Source: Ahrensia sp.
GTDB lineage: Bacteria > Pseudomonadota > Alphaproteobacteria > Rhizobiales > Rhizobiaceae
Direction: 5' to 3'
DNA length: 6,996 nt
NCBI GenBank assembly: GCA_024639025.1
Contig: JAHEJF010000077.1
Span: 1 to 6,996, forward strand
The position numbers were made by a program, and so were the translations under genes. Below are positions 1 through 6,996 of this stretch, in pieces (within the stretch, counting starts at the first letter, position 1; every line of letters starts with the position of its first letter). The notes below the pieces were generated by a model, which saw only the letters and a program-made list of their open reading frames with translations, did not search any database and had not been told where the DNA came from.

Positions 1-1456
1 GGCCGCGCGCTGGCACGATGGAAAGCAAATCACACCGGAAGACGTGGTTTGGAGCTTTGAGGTCCTGACACAGTACAACCAGCTTTATCGCGAATACTAC
101 GAAAACGTGACTTCAGCCGAGATTCTGAACGAGACCGATATCAAATTCAGCTTCAATGAGGCGAACAATCGGGAATTACCCAAAATCCTGGGCGATATGC
201 CGGTCCTGCCAAAGCATTGGTGGGAAGGTATTGACGCCGAAGGGAACAAACGCGATTTCTCGCAACCGACATTGGAACCTCCCCTCGGGTCGGGTCCTTA
301 CCGGATAACATCATTTGATCCAGGCAACTCCATCACATGGGAGCGTGTAGCGGATTACTGGGCCGCAGATCTGCCGGTCCGAAAAGGTCGCTATAATTTC
401 GACAGTTTCAAATATACCTACTTTTTGGATGCAACACCTGTGTGGGAAGCCTTCAAAAAAGGTGGTGTGCAGGACTTTCGCGCTGAAACCCGTTCCGTAC
501 GTTGGGCAAGTGAGTATAATTTTCCGGCATTCGAGGAAGGCAGGGTGGTGAAACGCGCGTTTCCGACAACCAGTCCACAGCCCATGCAAGGCTTCTCGAT
601 GAATATGCGTCGAGACAAATTCAAGGATATCCGTGTCAGAAAGGCACTCTTGCACTTGTTCGACTTTGAATCGGTCAATCGTCTGCAATTGTCAGGTCTG
701 CGAACCCGCACCGACAGCTATTTTGAGGGCGGTGAGTTGCAGTCATCGGGCATTCCCGAAGGTCTGGAGCTTGAAATATTGGAAGAGTTTCGAGATCAGC
801 TTCCTGAAGCGCTTTTTACCGAACCCTATGCCAATCCGGTTGGCGGTGATCGCGCAAAAAACCGCGCCAACCAACGCATCGCTGCACGATTACTGCGCGA
901 AGCTGGCTGGGAGCCGCGCGATGGTTCCTGGGTGAACGCTGAAACGGGCGAAAAGTTCACCATCGAGATTCTGGGCGCCTCAGCCACGACAAACATCATT
1001 GCGGGGCAATTTTCGCAGGATCTTCGACAATTTGGCATTGATGCGAGCATTCGCATCGTCGATGCAAGCCAGTACGTCTCACGGCTTGAATCTTTTGATT
1101 TCGACATGACAACAGTCGTGCTTGCGCAATCCTTGTCACCGGGCAATGAACAGCGTGATTTCTGGTCATCGGCAACTGTCGACCGGCCAAATTCCCGCAA
1201 CATGTCAGGGATTAGCAATCCGGTGGTTGATAAGCTGATCGACAAGATCATCTTCGCTGAAGACCGGGCTCAACTCAAAGCGCTCACACATGCACTCGAC
1301 CGCGTACTGCTGTGGAACTACTACTACATCCCGCAGTGGCATTCGCCCGAAGAGTGGATCGCCTGGTGGGATAAATTCGACTTCGTTGATGACCAGCCCA
1401 CTTATGCGGGTGTGGATTTCCAATCTTGGTGGGTCAAGCAGGATGGCGCTCAATGA
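1..1456 (+). CDS. yejA: YejA-like peptide ABC transporter substrate-binding protein, 5' partial
   Basis: Periplasmic oligopeptide-binding protein of the SBP_bac_5 (DppA/OppA) family, YejA branch, expected to deliver peptides to YejBE. The reading frame is already open at base 2 and ends at TGA 1454-1456, giving 484 visible residues. Visible residues 3-7 (RWHDG) followed by TPEDV are the family motif that lies near residue 142 in the next gene, so about 139 N-terminal residues, including any signal peptide, lie upstream. Other family marks are SGPYRI (visible residues 97-102), DYWAADLPV, WEAFKKG, RVRKAL, LLREAGW and, near the end, LDRVLLWNYY and AWWDKF. The last two and the GRYNFD stretch match E. 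coli YejA as I remember it, so this copy looks like the more typical YejA at its C-terminus. No cysteine is visible. An internal GTG at 44 could be mistaken for the start but sits inside the conserved domain. Family is certain; ligand is unknown. Confidence 0.93.
   Translation, partial: AARWHDGKQITPEDVVWSFEVLTQYNQLYREYYENVTSAEILNETDIKFSFNEANNRELPKILGDMPVLPKHWWEGIDAEGNKRDFSQPTLEPPLGSGPYRITSFDPGNSITWERVADYWAADLPVRKGRYNFDSFKYTYFLDATPVWEAFKKGGVQDFRAETRSVRWASEYNFPAFEEGRVVKRAFPTTSPQPMQGFSMNMRRDKFKDIRVRKALLHLFDFESVNRLQLSGLRTRTDSYFEGGELQSSGIPEGLELEILEEFRDQLPEALFTEPYANPVGGDRAKNRANQRIAARLLREAGWEPRDGSWVNAETGEKFTIEILGASATTNIIAGQFSQDLRQFGIDASIRIVDASQYVSRLESFDFDMTTVVLAQSLSPGNEQRDFWSSATVDRPNSRNMSGISNPVVDKLIDKIIFAEDRAQLKALTHALDRVLLWNYYYIPQWHSPEEWIAWWDKFDFVDDQPTYAGVDFQSWWVKQDGAQ
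1440..1456 (+). promoter_or_regulatory. Ribosome binding site and ATGA stop/start overlap, first to second binding protein
   Basis: AGGA at 1440-1443 lies nine bases before the ATG at 1453. That ATG shares bases with the upstream TGA (1454-1456), so the second protein is probably translated by coupling to the first. The spacing decides the start in favour of 1453 over the in-frame TTG at 1426. Confidence 0.75.
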
Positions 1457-1533
1457 TCATTAATCGACGACGCTTTCTTGCCTGCACAGCCGGCGCAATT
1501 GGAGCCGGCATACTGCCCAAACTGTCCTTGGCG
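1453..1533 (+). other. Predicted twin-arginine (Tat) signal peptide of the second binding protein
   Basis: Residues 1-27 begin MIINRRRFLA, which fits the Tat pattern RRxFL (R5, R6, R7, F8, L9). A moderately hydrophobic, Ala/Gly-rich stretch follows (about residues 10-22), then K23 and a possible signal peptidase I site after S25-L26-A27. It implies export of the folded protein to the periplasm. The exact cleavage site is a guess. Confidence 0.8.
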
Positions 1534-3327
1534 AGCAATCGGACAGATACGCCACTGCATGGGCTGTCCGCATTTGGCGATCTGAAATATCCCAAAGACT
1601 TTTCGCATTTTGAATACACATCACCCGAAGCACCAAAAGGCGGTACATTTAACTTTCAACCCTCCTACTGGTTTTTCAATCAGAACACCCAGACATTCAA
1701 CACGCTTAACAGCTTTGTCCGCCGGGGAGACGCACCGCCCCGTATAGAGATGTGCTTTGATTCACTGGTCGTGGATGCGCATGACGAGGCCGATGCCGTC
1801 TACTGTCATCTAGCGGAAAGCGTAGAGATTTCAGCTGATGGCAACCGGTTCACCTTCAAGATCAGGGATATTGCGCGTTGGCATGACGGCACTGCGATTA
1901 CCGCCGAAGATGTTGCGTTTTCCTATCTGACGCTCAAGGAACAAGGCCATCCGCAATTTTCTCTGCCATTGGGCCCGCTGGTTGAAGCGGTCGTGGTTGA
2001 TCCGTTAACGATCACGCTTGTGTTTGACGGCACCCAATCGGCCCAGGACATCTTGTTCAACGCCTCGGTACCGATCATTTCAAAGGCCTGGTACAGCACG
2101 CACGAATTTGACAGCTCAACCCTGACGCCGCCACTGACATCGGGGCCCTACAAGGTTGGACGCTTCGATGCGGGATCTTTCATTGAGTATGAGCGAGTGG
2201 ACGATTACTGGGCCAAGGATTTGGGCACGGCCAAGGGTATCAACCATTTTCAGACCATCCATATCGATTTCTACCAGGAGCGACTTGCAGCGTTTGAGGC
2301 GTTCAAGAAGGGCGACATAACCTTTCGCCAGGAGTTTACCTCCAAGCGCTGGGCCACTGAGTATGAATTTCCAGCTGTCCAAGATGGTCGTGTGATCAAG
2401 GCGCTATTTGAAGATGAAAAACGCCCGGGCATGCAGGCCTGGTGTCTGAACTTGCGCCGCGAACGATTTCAGGACCGGCGTGTGCGCGATGCCATTGCCC
2501 AGTGCTTTGACTTTGAATGGACCAACACCAATCTGTTTTACGGCATTTATGAGCGCAGCCAATCGATCTTTTCGGGTTCGCAATATCAGGCAACGGGAAA
2601 ACCTGATGCGGCACAAACCGCGCTACTGGAAGAATTGGCGACCGAGCATGAGTTGCCAGCAGGCGTGTTTGATGACGCCTATATACAACCGCCCTCTGAT
2701 GGCTCAGGACGTGACCGCAATAAATTGCGCGCAGCTTCACAACTGCTGAACGAAGCGGGGTGGAAGACAGATGATGACGGCTTCCTGCGCAATGAAAAAG
2801 GCGAAACACTGGATGTCGAATTTTTGATCCGCGCATCGGTATTCGAGCGGATTTATGGTCCTTATGTCGAGACAATGCGCGCGGTTGGGATCAATGCAAG
2901 TTTGCGACTCGTCGATCCCGCACAGTATCAGGCGCGCACAAGCAGCTTTGATTTTGACATGGTTGGCTTGGCTCTTGGTTGGACGCCGACACCAACTTCC
3001 AGCAGTCTTGACGGTGTTTTGGGATCGAAATCGGCTCAGTTGGAAGGCTCGCGAAACTGGCCTGGCATCAGCGATCCGCTGATTGACGCGATAATTTCCA
3101 AGATTGGGGCTGCAAAAACACGGGAATCGCACGAATCTGCCATGGTTGTGCTTGATAGGGTATTGCGGCTGAGGCGGGAATGGATTCCAAATTGGACATC
3201 GGCGAATCACCGCGTGGCCTATTGGGACATATTTGGTTTTGCGGAGAAGAAACCGGATTACTTTTGGCCGGTTGAAGCGCTTTGGTGGGTGGACAAGGAA
3301 AAGGCTGCAAAGCTTGGTAAAGGATAA
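1453..3327 (+). CDS. Second YejA-like peptide substrate-binding protein with Tat signal
   Basis: Complete 624-residue binding protein of the same SBP_bac_5/YejA family as the gene before it. It aligns along its length with that gene (ARWHDG at 141-146, SGPYKV at 230-235, DDYWAKDL, FEAFKKGD, RVRDAI, LLNEAGW at 431-437) but is clearly diverged, so the pair is an old duplication. The ATG at 1453 is chosen because it overlaps the previous stop as ATGA, follows AGGA at 1440-1443, and places a twin-arginine signal at the very N-terminus. An in-frame TTG at 1426 would add nine residues ahead of that signal. The mature part begins around residue 28 and contains C101, C118, C331 and C351. The aromatic WNYY segment of the first copy is replaced by LRREW (573-577). 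It probably feeds the same YejBEF permease. It could be the counterpart of Agrobacterium YepA, a peptidoglycan-peptide binder, but this is inference and no symbol is assigned. Confidence 0.94.
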   Translation: MIINRRRFLACTAGAIGAGILPKLSLASNRTDTPLHGLSAFGDLKYPKDFSHFEYTSPEAPKGGTFNFQPSYWFFNQNTQTFNTLNSFVRRGDAPPRIEMCFDSLVVDAHDEADAVYCHLAESVEISADGNRFTFKIRDIARWHDGTAITAEDVAFSYLTLKEQGHPQFSLPLGPLVEAVVVDPLTITLVFDGTQSAQDILFNASVPIISKAWYSTHEFDSSTLTPPLTSGPYKVGRFDAGSFIEYERVDDYWAKDLGTAKGINHFQTIHIDFYQERLAAFEAFKKGDITFRQEFTSKRWATEYEFPAVQDGRVIKALFEDEKRPGMQAWCLNLRRERFQDRRVRDAIAQCFDFEWTNTNLFYGIYERSQSIFSGSQYQATGKPDAAQTALLEELATEHELPAGVFDDAYIQPPSDGSGRDRNKLRAASQLLNEAGWKTDDDGFLRNEKGETLDVEFLIRASVFERIYGPYVETMRAVGINASLRLVDPAQYQARTSSFDFDMVGLALGWTPTPTSSSLDGVLGSKSAQLEGSRNWPGISDPLIDAIISKIGAAKTRESHESAMVVLDRVLRLRREWIPNWTSANHRVAYWDIFGFAEKKPDYFWPVEALWWVDKEKAAKLGKG

Positions 3328-3346
3328 TTGCACCAGCTCTATGCAA
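3328..3346 (+). repeat. Small inverted repeat directly after the second binding protein stop
   Basis: TTGCA (3328-3332) and TGCAA (3342-3346) are perfect inverted arms around a nine-base loop. The repeat begins on the first base after the TAA stop and abuts the next hairpin. A five-pair stem is weak alone; stacking on the neighbouring stem could stabilise it. No run of T follows, so it is not a usual terminator. Confidence 0.4.
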
Positions 3347-3368
3347 GCGTCCCGAACGGGAGGACGCT
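3346..3368 (+). promoter_or_regulatory. Inverted repeat covering the yejB ribosome binding site
   Basis: AGCGTCC (3346-3352) pairs perfectly with GGACGCT (3362-3368) around a nine-base loop, a seven-pair, GC-rich stem. The yejB Shine-Dalgarno GGGAGGA (3358-3364) lies partly in the loop and partly in the 3' arm. An alternative fold pairs AGCG with CGCT and TCCC (3350-3353) with GGGA (3358-3361) around a GAAC tetraloop, leaving GGA bulged. Either fold could lower translation of the permease genes relative to the binding proteins or protect the upstream mRNA from 3' decay. The inverted repeat is seen; its role is inferred. Confidence 0.5.
3358..3364 (+). promoter_or_regulatory. Ribosome binding site of yejB
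   Basis: GGGAGGA is a strong Shine-Dalgarno sequence nine bases upstream of the ATG at 3374. It is the best ribosome binding site in the window and belongs to the only gene here that is not overlapped by its upstream neighbour, so yejB probably starts translation independently. Confidence 0.8.
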
Positions 3369-3373
3369 GAGTT

Positions 3374-4483
3374 ATGGGTGCTTACATTCTGCGTCGCTTG
3401 CTACTGATGATACCGACAATACTCGGCATCATGGCGATATCCTTTGTTGTTATTCAATTTGCTCCCGGCGGGCCGGTTGAGCAGGTCATAGCCCAACTGA
3501 CTGGTGAGGGCGGAGACGCCACAGACCGCATTGCAGGTGGCGGTAGCGACTTTGCCAATGATGATATTGGCGCCAGCCTTGAAACAGGCGGTGGCAGCTC
3601 GAAGTACCGCGGTGCCCAGGGGCTTGATCCCGAGTTTATCGCTGATCTTGAACGCCAATTTGGTTTCGACAAACCACCTCTTCAGCGCTTTGGTTTGATG
3701 GTTTCAAACTATTTGCGCTTTGATTTTGGCGAAAGCTACTTCCGCGACATCACGGTTATCGACCTGATCATCGAAAAGATGCCCGTGTCGATCTCTCTGG
3801 GCCTCTGGATCACGCTGCTTTCTTACGCAATTTCCATTCCGCTGGGTATCAAAAAGGCCCTTGATGACGGCAGCAGCTTTGATGTCTGGACGAGTGGCAT
3901 CATCATATTTGCCTATGCCGTTCCGGGCTTCCTATTCGCCATCATGCTGGTTGTCTTTTTCGCCGGCGGTTCATTTTTCGACTGGTTCCCGCTCAGGGGA
4001 TTGGTGTCAGACAATTTTGCCGAGCTCAATTGGTTTGAGAAGATCGTCGACTATTTCTGGCATCTGACCCTGCCCCTGATCGCGCTCGTGCTTTCCGCAT
4101 TTGCGACCACAACGCTTTTGACGAAGAATTCATTCCTCGATGAGATCCGCAAGCAATATGTGATAACCGCCCGCGCAAAGGGTCTCAAAGACAACGCTGT
4201 GCTTTATGGACATGTGTTTCGCAACGCGATGCTGATTGTCATCGCCGGATTTCCGGGCACATTCATCTCGGCATTCTTTACAGGCTCCCTGTTGATCGAG
4301 GTCATATTCTCCCTCGACGGGCTTGGGCTTCTGGGTTTCCAGTCTGTGCTTGGTCGCGACTATCCGGTGGTATTTGCCACGCTCTACATATTCTCGCTTA
4401 TGGGGCTTCTGGTCGGCCTTTTGTCCGACCTGATGTATACGTGGATTGATCCGCGCATCGACTTCGAAACGAGGGATGTTTGA
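3374..4483 (+). CDS. yejB: Peptide ABC transporter permease YejB
   Basis: Inner-membrane permease of the DppB/OppB type, 369 residues, close to the usual YejB length. It forms half of the transmembrane channel with YejE. The N-terminus [14 protein letters not shown] and the following APGGPV (30-34 region) are characteristic of YejB. Likely membrane segments are at about 9-29, 138-158, 172-196, 230-252, 284-312 and 332-354. A Gly/Asp/Ser-rich periplasmic stretch (about 44-82) precedes the GLDPEFI helix; YejB proteins carry a similar insert. The cytoplasmic EAA loop that docks on the ATPase is at about 255-285, with ITARAKGL as its core. The C-terminus DPRIDFE is also typical. The ATG at 3374 is supported by the Shine-Dalgarno at 3358-3364. 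The stop at 4481-4483 overlaps the yejE start by one base. Confidence 0.96.
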   Translation: MGAYILRRLLLMIPTILGIMAISFVVIQFAPGGPVEQVIAQLTGEGGDATDRIAGGGSDFANDDIGASLETGGGSSKYRGAQGLDPEFIADLERQFGFDKPPLQRFGLMVSNYLRFDFGESYFRDITVIDLIIEKMPVSISLGLWITLLSYAISIPLGIKKALDDGSSFDVWTSGIIIFAYAVPGFLFAIMLVVFFAGGSFFDWFPLRGLVSDNFAELNWFEKIVDYFWHLTLPLIALVLSAFATTTLLTKNSFLDEIRKQYVITARAKGLKDNAVLYGHVFRNAMLIVIAGFPGTFISAFFTGSLLIEVIFSLDGLGLLGFQSVLGRDYPVVFATLYIFSLMGLLVGLLSDLMYTWIDPRIDFETRDV

Positions 4484-4485
4484 TG
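4471..4485 (+). promoter_or_regulatory. Ribosome binding site and TGATG junction, yejB to yejE
   Basis: GAGG at 4471-4474 lies eight bases before the ATG at 4483. The yejB stop TGA (4481-4483) and this ATG share one base, a common layout for stop-and-restart translation. This supports 4483 over the in-frame TTG at 4480 and the internal ATGs at 4498 and 4513. Confidence 0.75.
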
Positions 4486-5622
4486 GCGGATGCAACCATG
4501 GAAAACATCACGATGCCAAAGAAGGCATTTCTGTCGCCGATCAATCAGCGCCGCTGGCAGAATTTCAAGTCCAACCGCCGCGGATATTGGTCGCTTTGGA
4601 TATTCATCCTTTTGTTTTTTATCTCACTGTTCGCTGAATTTATCGCCAATGACAAACCCATCATTGTTTCCTACAAGGGCGAGATCCTGACCCCTGTGCT
4701 GGTCAATTATCCGGAAGCCAAATTTGGCGGATTTCTTGCCCGAACCGATTATACCGATCCGTTTATCCAGGAGGAAATTGATGCAAACGGATGGATGCTC
4801 TGGCCGCCCATTCGATACTCATTCCGTTCGGTCAACAAGGAAGTTCCAAGCAGCGCGCCATCCAAACCTGCCTTCCTGTTCGACAGTCGTGACGAGTTGT
4901 GTGCGCGCTATCCAGCAGGCGCAGACGATCCCAATTGCGTTGCGGGCAATTTCAACTGGCTCGGTACGGACGATCAGGCGCGTGATGTGCTGGCGCGGGC
5001 CATATATGGTTTCCGTGTCTCGGTTCTGTTCGGGTTGATACTGACCGGTTTGTCAGCTGTCGTGGGGGTCACAATCGGTGCGGTACAGGGTTACTACGGC
5101 GGATGGACAGACCTGATCGGACAAAGGGTGGTCGAGATCTGGTCTTCGCTGCCACAGCTCTACATTCTGCTGATTATCGCCTCGGTACTGCCTCCGGGAT
5201 TCTGGATACTTCTTGCCATCATGCTGGCCTTCTCATGGGTGGCTTTTGTTGGTGTTGTGCGAGCGGAATTCTTGCGCGCCAGGAATTTTGAGTACGTCAA
5301 CGCCGCCCGGGCGCTGGGGCTGAACAACGCCAAGATCATGTGGCGGCACCTGCTGCCCAATGCCATGGTTGCCACCCTCACCTTTCTGCCGTTCATTCTG
5401 AGCGGTTCCATTGCCAGCCTTACGTCGCTGGACTTTCTGGGCTTTGGCTTGCCGCCGGGCTCTGCGTCTCTGGGTGAGATGGTTCTGCAGGGCAAGAACA
5501 ATCTGCAGGCCGTTTGGCTTGGCGTGACCGGGTTTATCGTTTTGTCCCTGATGCTATCGCTGCTGGTGTTCATTGGCGAAGCCACGCGTGATGCGTTTGA
5601 CCCCAGAAAGACCTTCGCATGA
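4483..5622 (+). CDS. yejE: Peptide ABC transporter permease YejE
   Basis: Second channel subunit, DppC/OppC type, 379 residues from the ATG at 4483. The N-terminal cytoplasmic segment SPINQRRWQNF...NRRGYWSLWIF (18-41) is the OppC_N-type region typical of YejE. Likely membrane segments are at about 36-54, 178-202, 223-237, 239-260, 294-316 and 343-366. A long periplasmic loop (about 55-175) contains NGWMLWPPIR and ends in LGTDDQARDVLARAIYG (160-176), a hallmark of this permease group. The EAA loop is at about 262-294 (ARALGL core, then RHLLPNAM). TSLDFLGFGLPPGS (314-327) and the C-terminal DAFDPRK also fit. Cysteines C140 and C152 lie in the periplasmic loop and could form a disulfide. It is translationally coupled to yejB before it and yejF after it. 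The stop TGA at 5620-5622 overlaps the yejF start. Confidence 0.96.
   Translation: MADATMENITMPKKAFLSPINQRRWQNFKSNRRGYWSLWIFILLFFISLFAEFIANDKPIIVSYKGEILTPVLVNYPEAKFGGFLARTDYTDPFIQEEIDANGWMLWPPIRYSFRSVNKEVPSSAPSKPAFLFDSRDELCARYPAGADDPNCVAGNFNWLGTDDQARDVLARAIYGFRVSVLFGLILTGLSAVVGVTIGAVQGYYGGWTDLIGQRVVEIWSSLPQLYILLIIASVLPPGFWILLAIMLAFSWVAFVGVVRAEFLRARNFEYVNAARALGLNNAKIMWRHLLPNAMVATLTFLPFILSGSIASLTSLDFLGFGLPPGSASLGEMVLQGKNNLQAVWLGVTGFIVLSLMLSLLVFIGEATRDAFDPRKTFA
5605..5622 (+). promoter_or_regulatory. ATGA stop/start overlap, yejE to yejF
   Basis: The yejF ATG (5619-5621) overlaps the yejE TGA (5620-5622). Upstream there is only a weak purine stretch AGAAAGA (5605-5611), so yejF translation probably depends on ribosomes finishing yejE, which would keep ATPase and permease amounts matched. 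Confidence 0.65.
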
Positions 5623-6996
5623 CCGGCAAGCCACTGCTCTCCATACGCGACCTTGCGGTCGACTTTACACAAGGTGGCGATGTCAATCATGCGGTCCGGG
5701 GTGTGTCATTTGACATTGGTCCGAGGGAGACGGTGGCGCTGGTCGGTGAATCAGGGTCGGGCAAATCAGTGACGGCGCTGTCGGTGCTCAAATTATTGCC
5801 CTATCCGGCTGCAAGCCATCCCAGCGGGACAGTGGAATTCAAGGGCACTGACCTGCTGAACGCACCAGAGGCTGATCTTAGAAGTGTACGCGGCAATGAT
5901 GTTTCGATGATCTTTCAGGAACCGATGACATCGCTGAATCCGCTGCACACCATCGAAAAGCAGATCGGGGAAATCCTTCGGCTACACAGGACGGTGCCCG
6001 AAGCCAAGGTGCGCGATCATATTCTCGAATTGCTGAAAAAAGTTGGAATTCGGGACGCTGACAAGCGGCTTTCCGCCTATCCGCACCAAATGTCTGGCGG
6101 ACAGCGCCAGCGCGTGATGATTGCCATGGCGCTGGCCAACACGCCCAAGCTGCTGATTGCGGACGAGCCGACCACAGCACTTGATGTCACGGTTCAGGCC
6201 CAGATTCTCAAGCTGCTCAATGAACTCAAAGACCAGTTTGACATGTCGATGCTGTTCATCACCCATGATCTGGGCATTGTGCGGAAGATTGCAGACCGTG
6301 TTTGCGTGATGACCAACGGTGAGATTGTCGAAGCAGGACCCACAGCCCAAATATTTGACAATCCGCAGCACGAATACACACGTCACCTTCTGAACGCAGA
6401 GCCGAAGGGCATGCCGCCATCATTGGATGAAACTGCTCCGGTGGTGATGCAGGGCGACCAGATGAAGGTTTGGTTCCCGATCAAAAAGGGTTTCATGCGC
6501 AAAACCGTTGATCATGTCAAAGCGGTTGACGGCATTGATGTGACGGTGCGCGCCGGACAAACGCTCGGCGTGGTGGGTGAATCGGGTTCCGGCAAGACCA
6601 CGTTGGGATTGGCGTTGTCGCGTCTGATTTCGTCGGAGGGGCGCATCTCATTTAATGGCGAGGATATCAACAAACGCAGTTTCAAGGAAATGCGACCGGC
6701 GCGCAAAGACCTGCAAGTGGTGTTCCAGGACCCATATGGGTCATTGAGCCCGCGGATGTCGATCAGCGAAATCATAGCGGAAGGATTGGCCATTCATGCG
6801 CCCGGTCTTACGCCCGCAGAGCGCGACGACCGCGTTGTCGGTGCGCTGAAGGAAGTCGGACTTGATCCTGACACAAGGTTCCGTTACCCGCATGAATTTT
6901 CAGGAGGCCAGCGTCAGCGTATTGCGATCGCCCGCGCCATGGTGCTCACACCCAAGTTCATTATGCTGGACGAACCGACTTCGGCGCTGGACATGA
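5619..6996 (+). CDS. yejF: Peptide ABC transporter ATPase YejF (two fused ATP-binding domains), 3' partial
   Basis: Cytoplasmic ATPase that drives import, with both nucleotide-binding domains in one chain as in YejF/GsiA-type proteins. The start ATG at 5619 overlaps the yejE stop as ATGA; only a weak AGAAAG precedes it. The frame stays open to the window edge, giving 459 complete codons. Domain 1: Walker A GESGSGKS (43-50), Q-loop Q100, signature MSGGQRQR (158-165), Walker B LLIADEP (178-184), D-loop ALD (187-189), H-loop H216, then the oligopeptide-type tail HEYTRHLL (251-258). The linker [14 protein letters not shown] (286-299) resembles YejF. Domain 2: Walker A GESGSGKT (320-327), Q-loop Q370, signature FSGGQRQR (427-434), Walker B FIMLDEP (447-453), D-loop SALD (455-458). 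The second H-loop and roughly 70-80 C-terminal residues lie beyond the edge. All visible catalytic motifs are intact. Confidence 0.96.
   Translation, partial: MTGKPLLSIRDLAVDFTQGGDVNHAVRGVSFDIGPRETVALVGESGSGKSVTALSVLKLLPYPAASHPSGTVEFKGTDLLNAPEADLRSVRGNDVSMIFQEPMTSLNPLHTIEKQIGEILRLHRTVPEAKVRDHILELLKKVGIRDADKRLSAYPHQMSGGQRQRVMIAMALANTPKLLIADEPTTALDVTVQAQILKLLNELKDQFDMSMLFITHDLGIVRKIADRVCVMTNGEIVEAGPTAQIFDNPQHEYTRHLLNAEPKGMPPSLDETAPVVMQGDQMKVWFPIKKGFMRKTVDHVKAVDGIDVTVRAGQTLGVVGESGSGKTTLGLALSRLISSEGRISFNGEDINKRSFKEMRPARKDLQVVFQDPYGSLSPRMSISEIIAEGLAIHAPGLTPAERDDRVVGALKEVGLDPDTRFRYPHEFSGGQRQRIAIARAMVLTPKFIMLDEPTSALDM

Noticed and set aside
633..935. Out-of-frame plus-strand frames inside the genes (also 2480-2749, 3861-4067, 4724-5038)
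   Set aside because: They overlap conserved coding sequence in another frame and their translations resemble nothing recognisable.
1426..1452. TTG start nine codons upstream for the second binding protein
   Set aside because: It would place extra residues ahead of the twin-arginine motif and lacks a better ribosome binding site. ATG 1453 with an ATGA overlap is the normal layout.
1440..1470. The two binding-protein genes as one gene split by a frameshift
   Set aside because: Each is a separate member of the same family: the second has its own signal peptide and full domain, and the first ends with the normal family C-terminus.
1474..1485. Possible lipoprotein cysteine at FLAC (residue 11) of the second binding protein
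   Set aside because: The hydrophobic core follows rather than precedes this cysteine, and the residue at -3 is Phe, so it is not a lipobox.
2737..3333. A 198-codon open frame on the minus strand, and other minus-strand frames such as 826-1251 and 5160-5690
   Set aside because: They lie opposite strongly supported conserved genes, their translations show no recognisable domain, and they are expected by chance opposite GC-rich coding sequence.
3346..3373. Hairpin before yejB as an intrinsic terminator
   Set aside because: No T run follows the stem; the downstream arm is followed directly by the yejB start region.
1..6996. A new kind of defence, mobile or biosynthetic system
   Set aside because: All five genes belong to a known peptide importer family with intact motifs. 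I saw no transposase, integrase, CRISPR repeat, RNA gene or unexplained long non-coding stretch.

Overview
The window lies entirely inside one plus-strand operon for a Yej-type peptide ABC importer. It reads, left to right: a first substrate-binding protein (5' end cut off by the window), a second full-length substrate-binding protein of the same family, the permeases YejB and YejE, and the double-domain ATPase YejF (3' end cut off). Five genes fill the whole window. The only non-coding stretch is 46 bases between the second binding protein and yejB.

The organism is most likely an alphaproteobacterium, probably of the rhizobial group (Hyphomicrobiales). This is inferred from the protein sequences, the moderately GC-rich coding sequence and the arrangement of two consecutive YejA-like proteins ahead of yejBEF. 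The genus cannot be named from the window.

The genes should work as one machine. The two periplasmic binding proteins capture oligopeptides or peptide-containing compounds. YejB and YejE form the channel through the inner membrane, and YejF, with two ATP-binding halves, powers import. Known substrates of YejABEF relatives are microcin C in Escherichia coli, antimicrobial and plant defence peptides in rhizobia and Brucella, and, as I recall for Agrobacterium, peptidoglycan fragments imported by YejBEF with a separate binding protein called YepA. The two diverged binding proteins here fit that last pattern, but the sequence alone does not show which protein binds what.

The genes are tightly coupled. 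There is an ATGA overlap between the binding proteins, a TGATG junction between yejB and yejE, and another ATGA overlap between yejE and yejF. The 46-base gap before yejB is almost filled by two small inverted repeats, the second of which covers the yejB ribosome binding site. I found no mobile element, CRISPR array, RNA gene or convincing terminator, and no promoter, since the operon start is outside the window. I do not see an unknown type of system. The points worth a second look are the paired binding proteins, the Tat signal on the second, and the hairpins before yejB.
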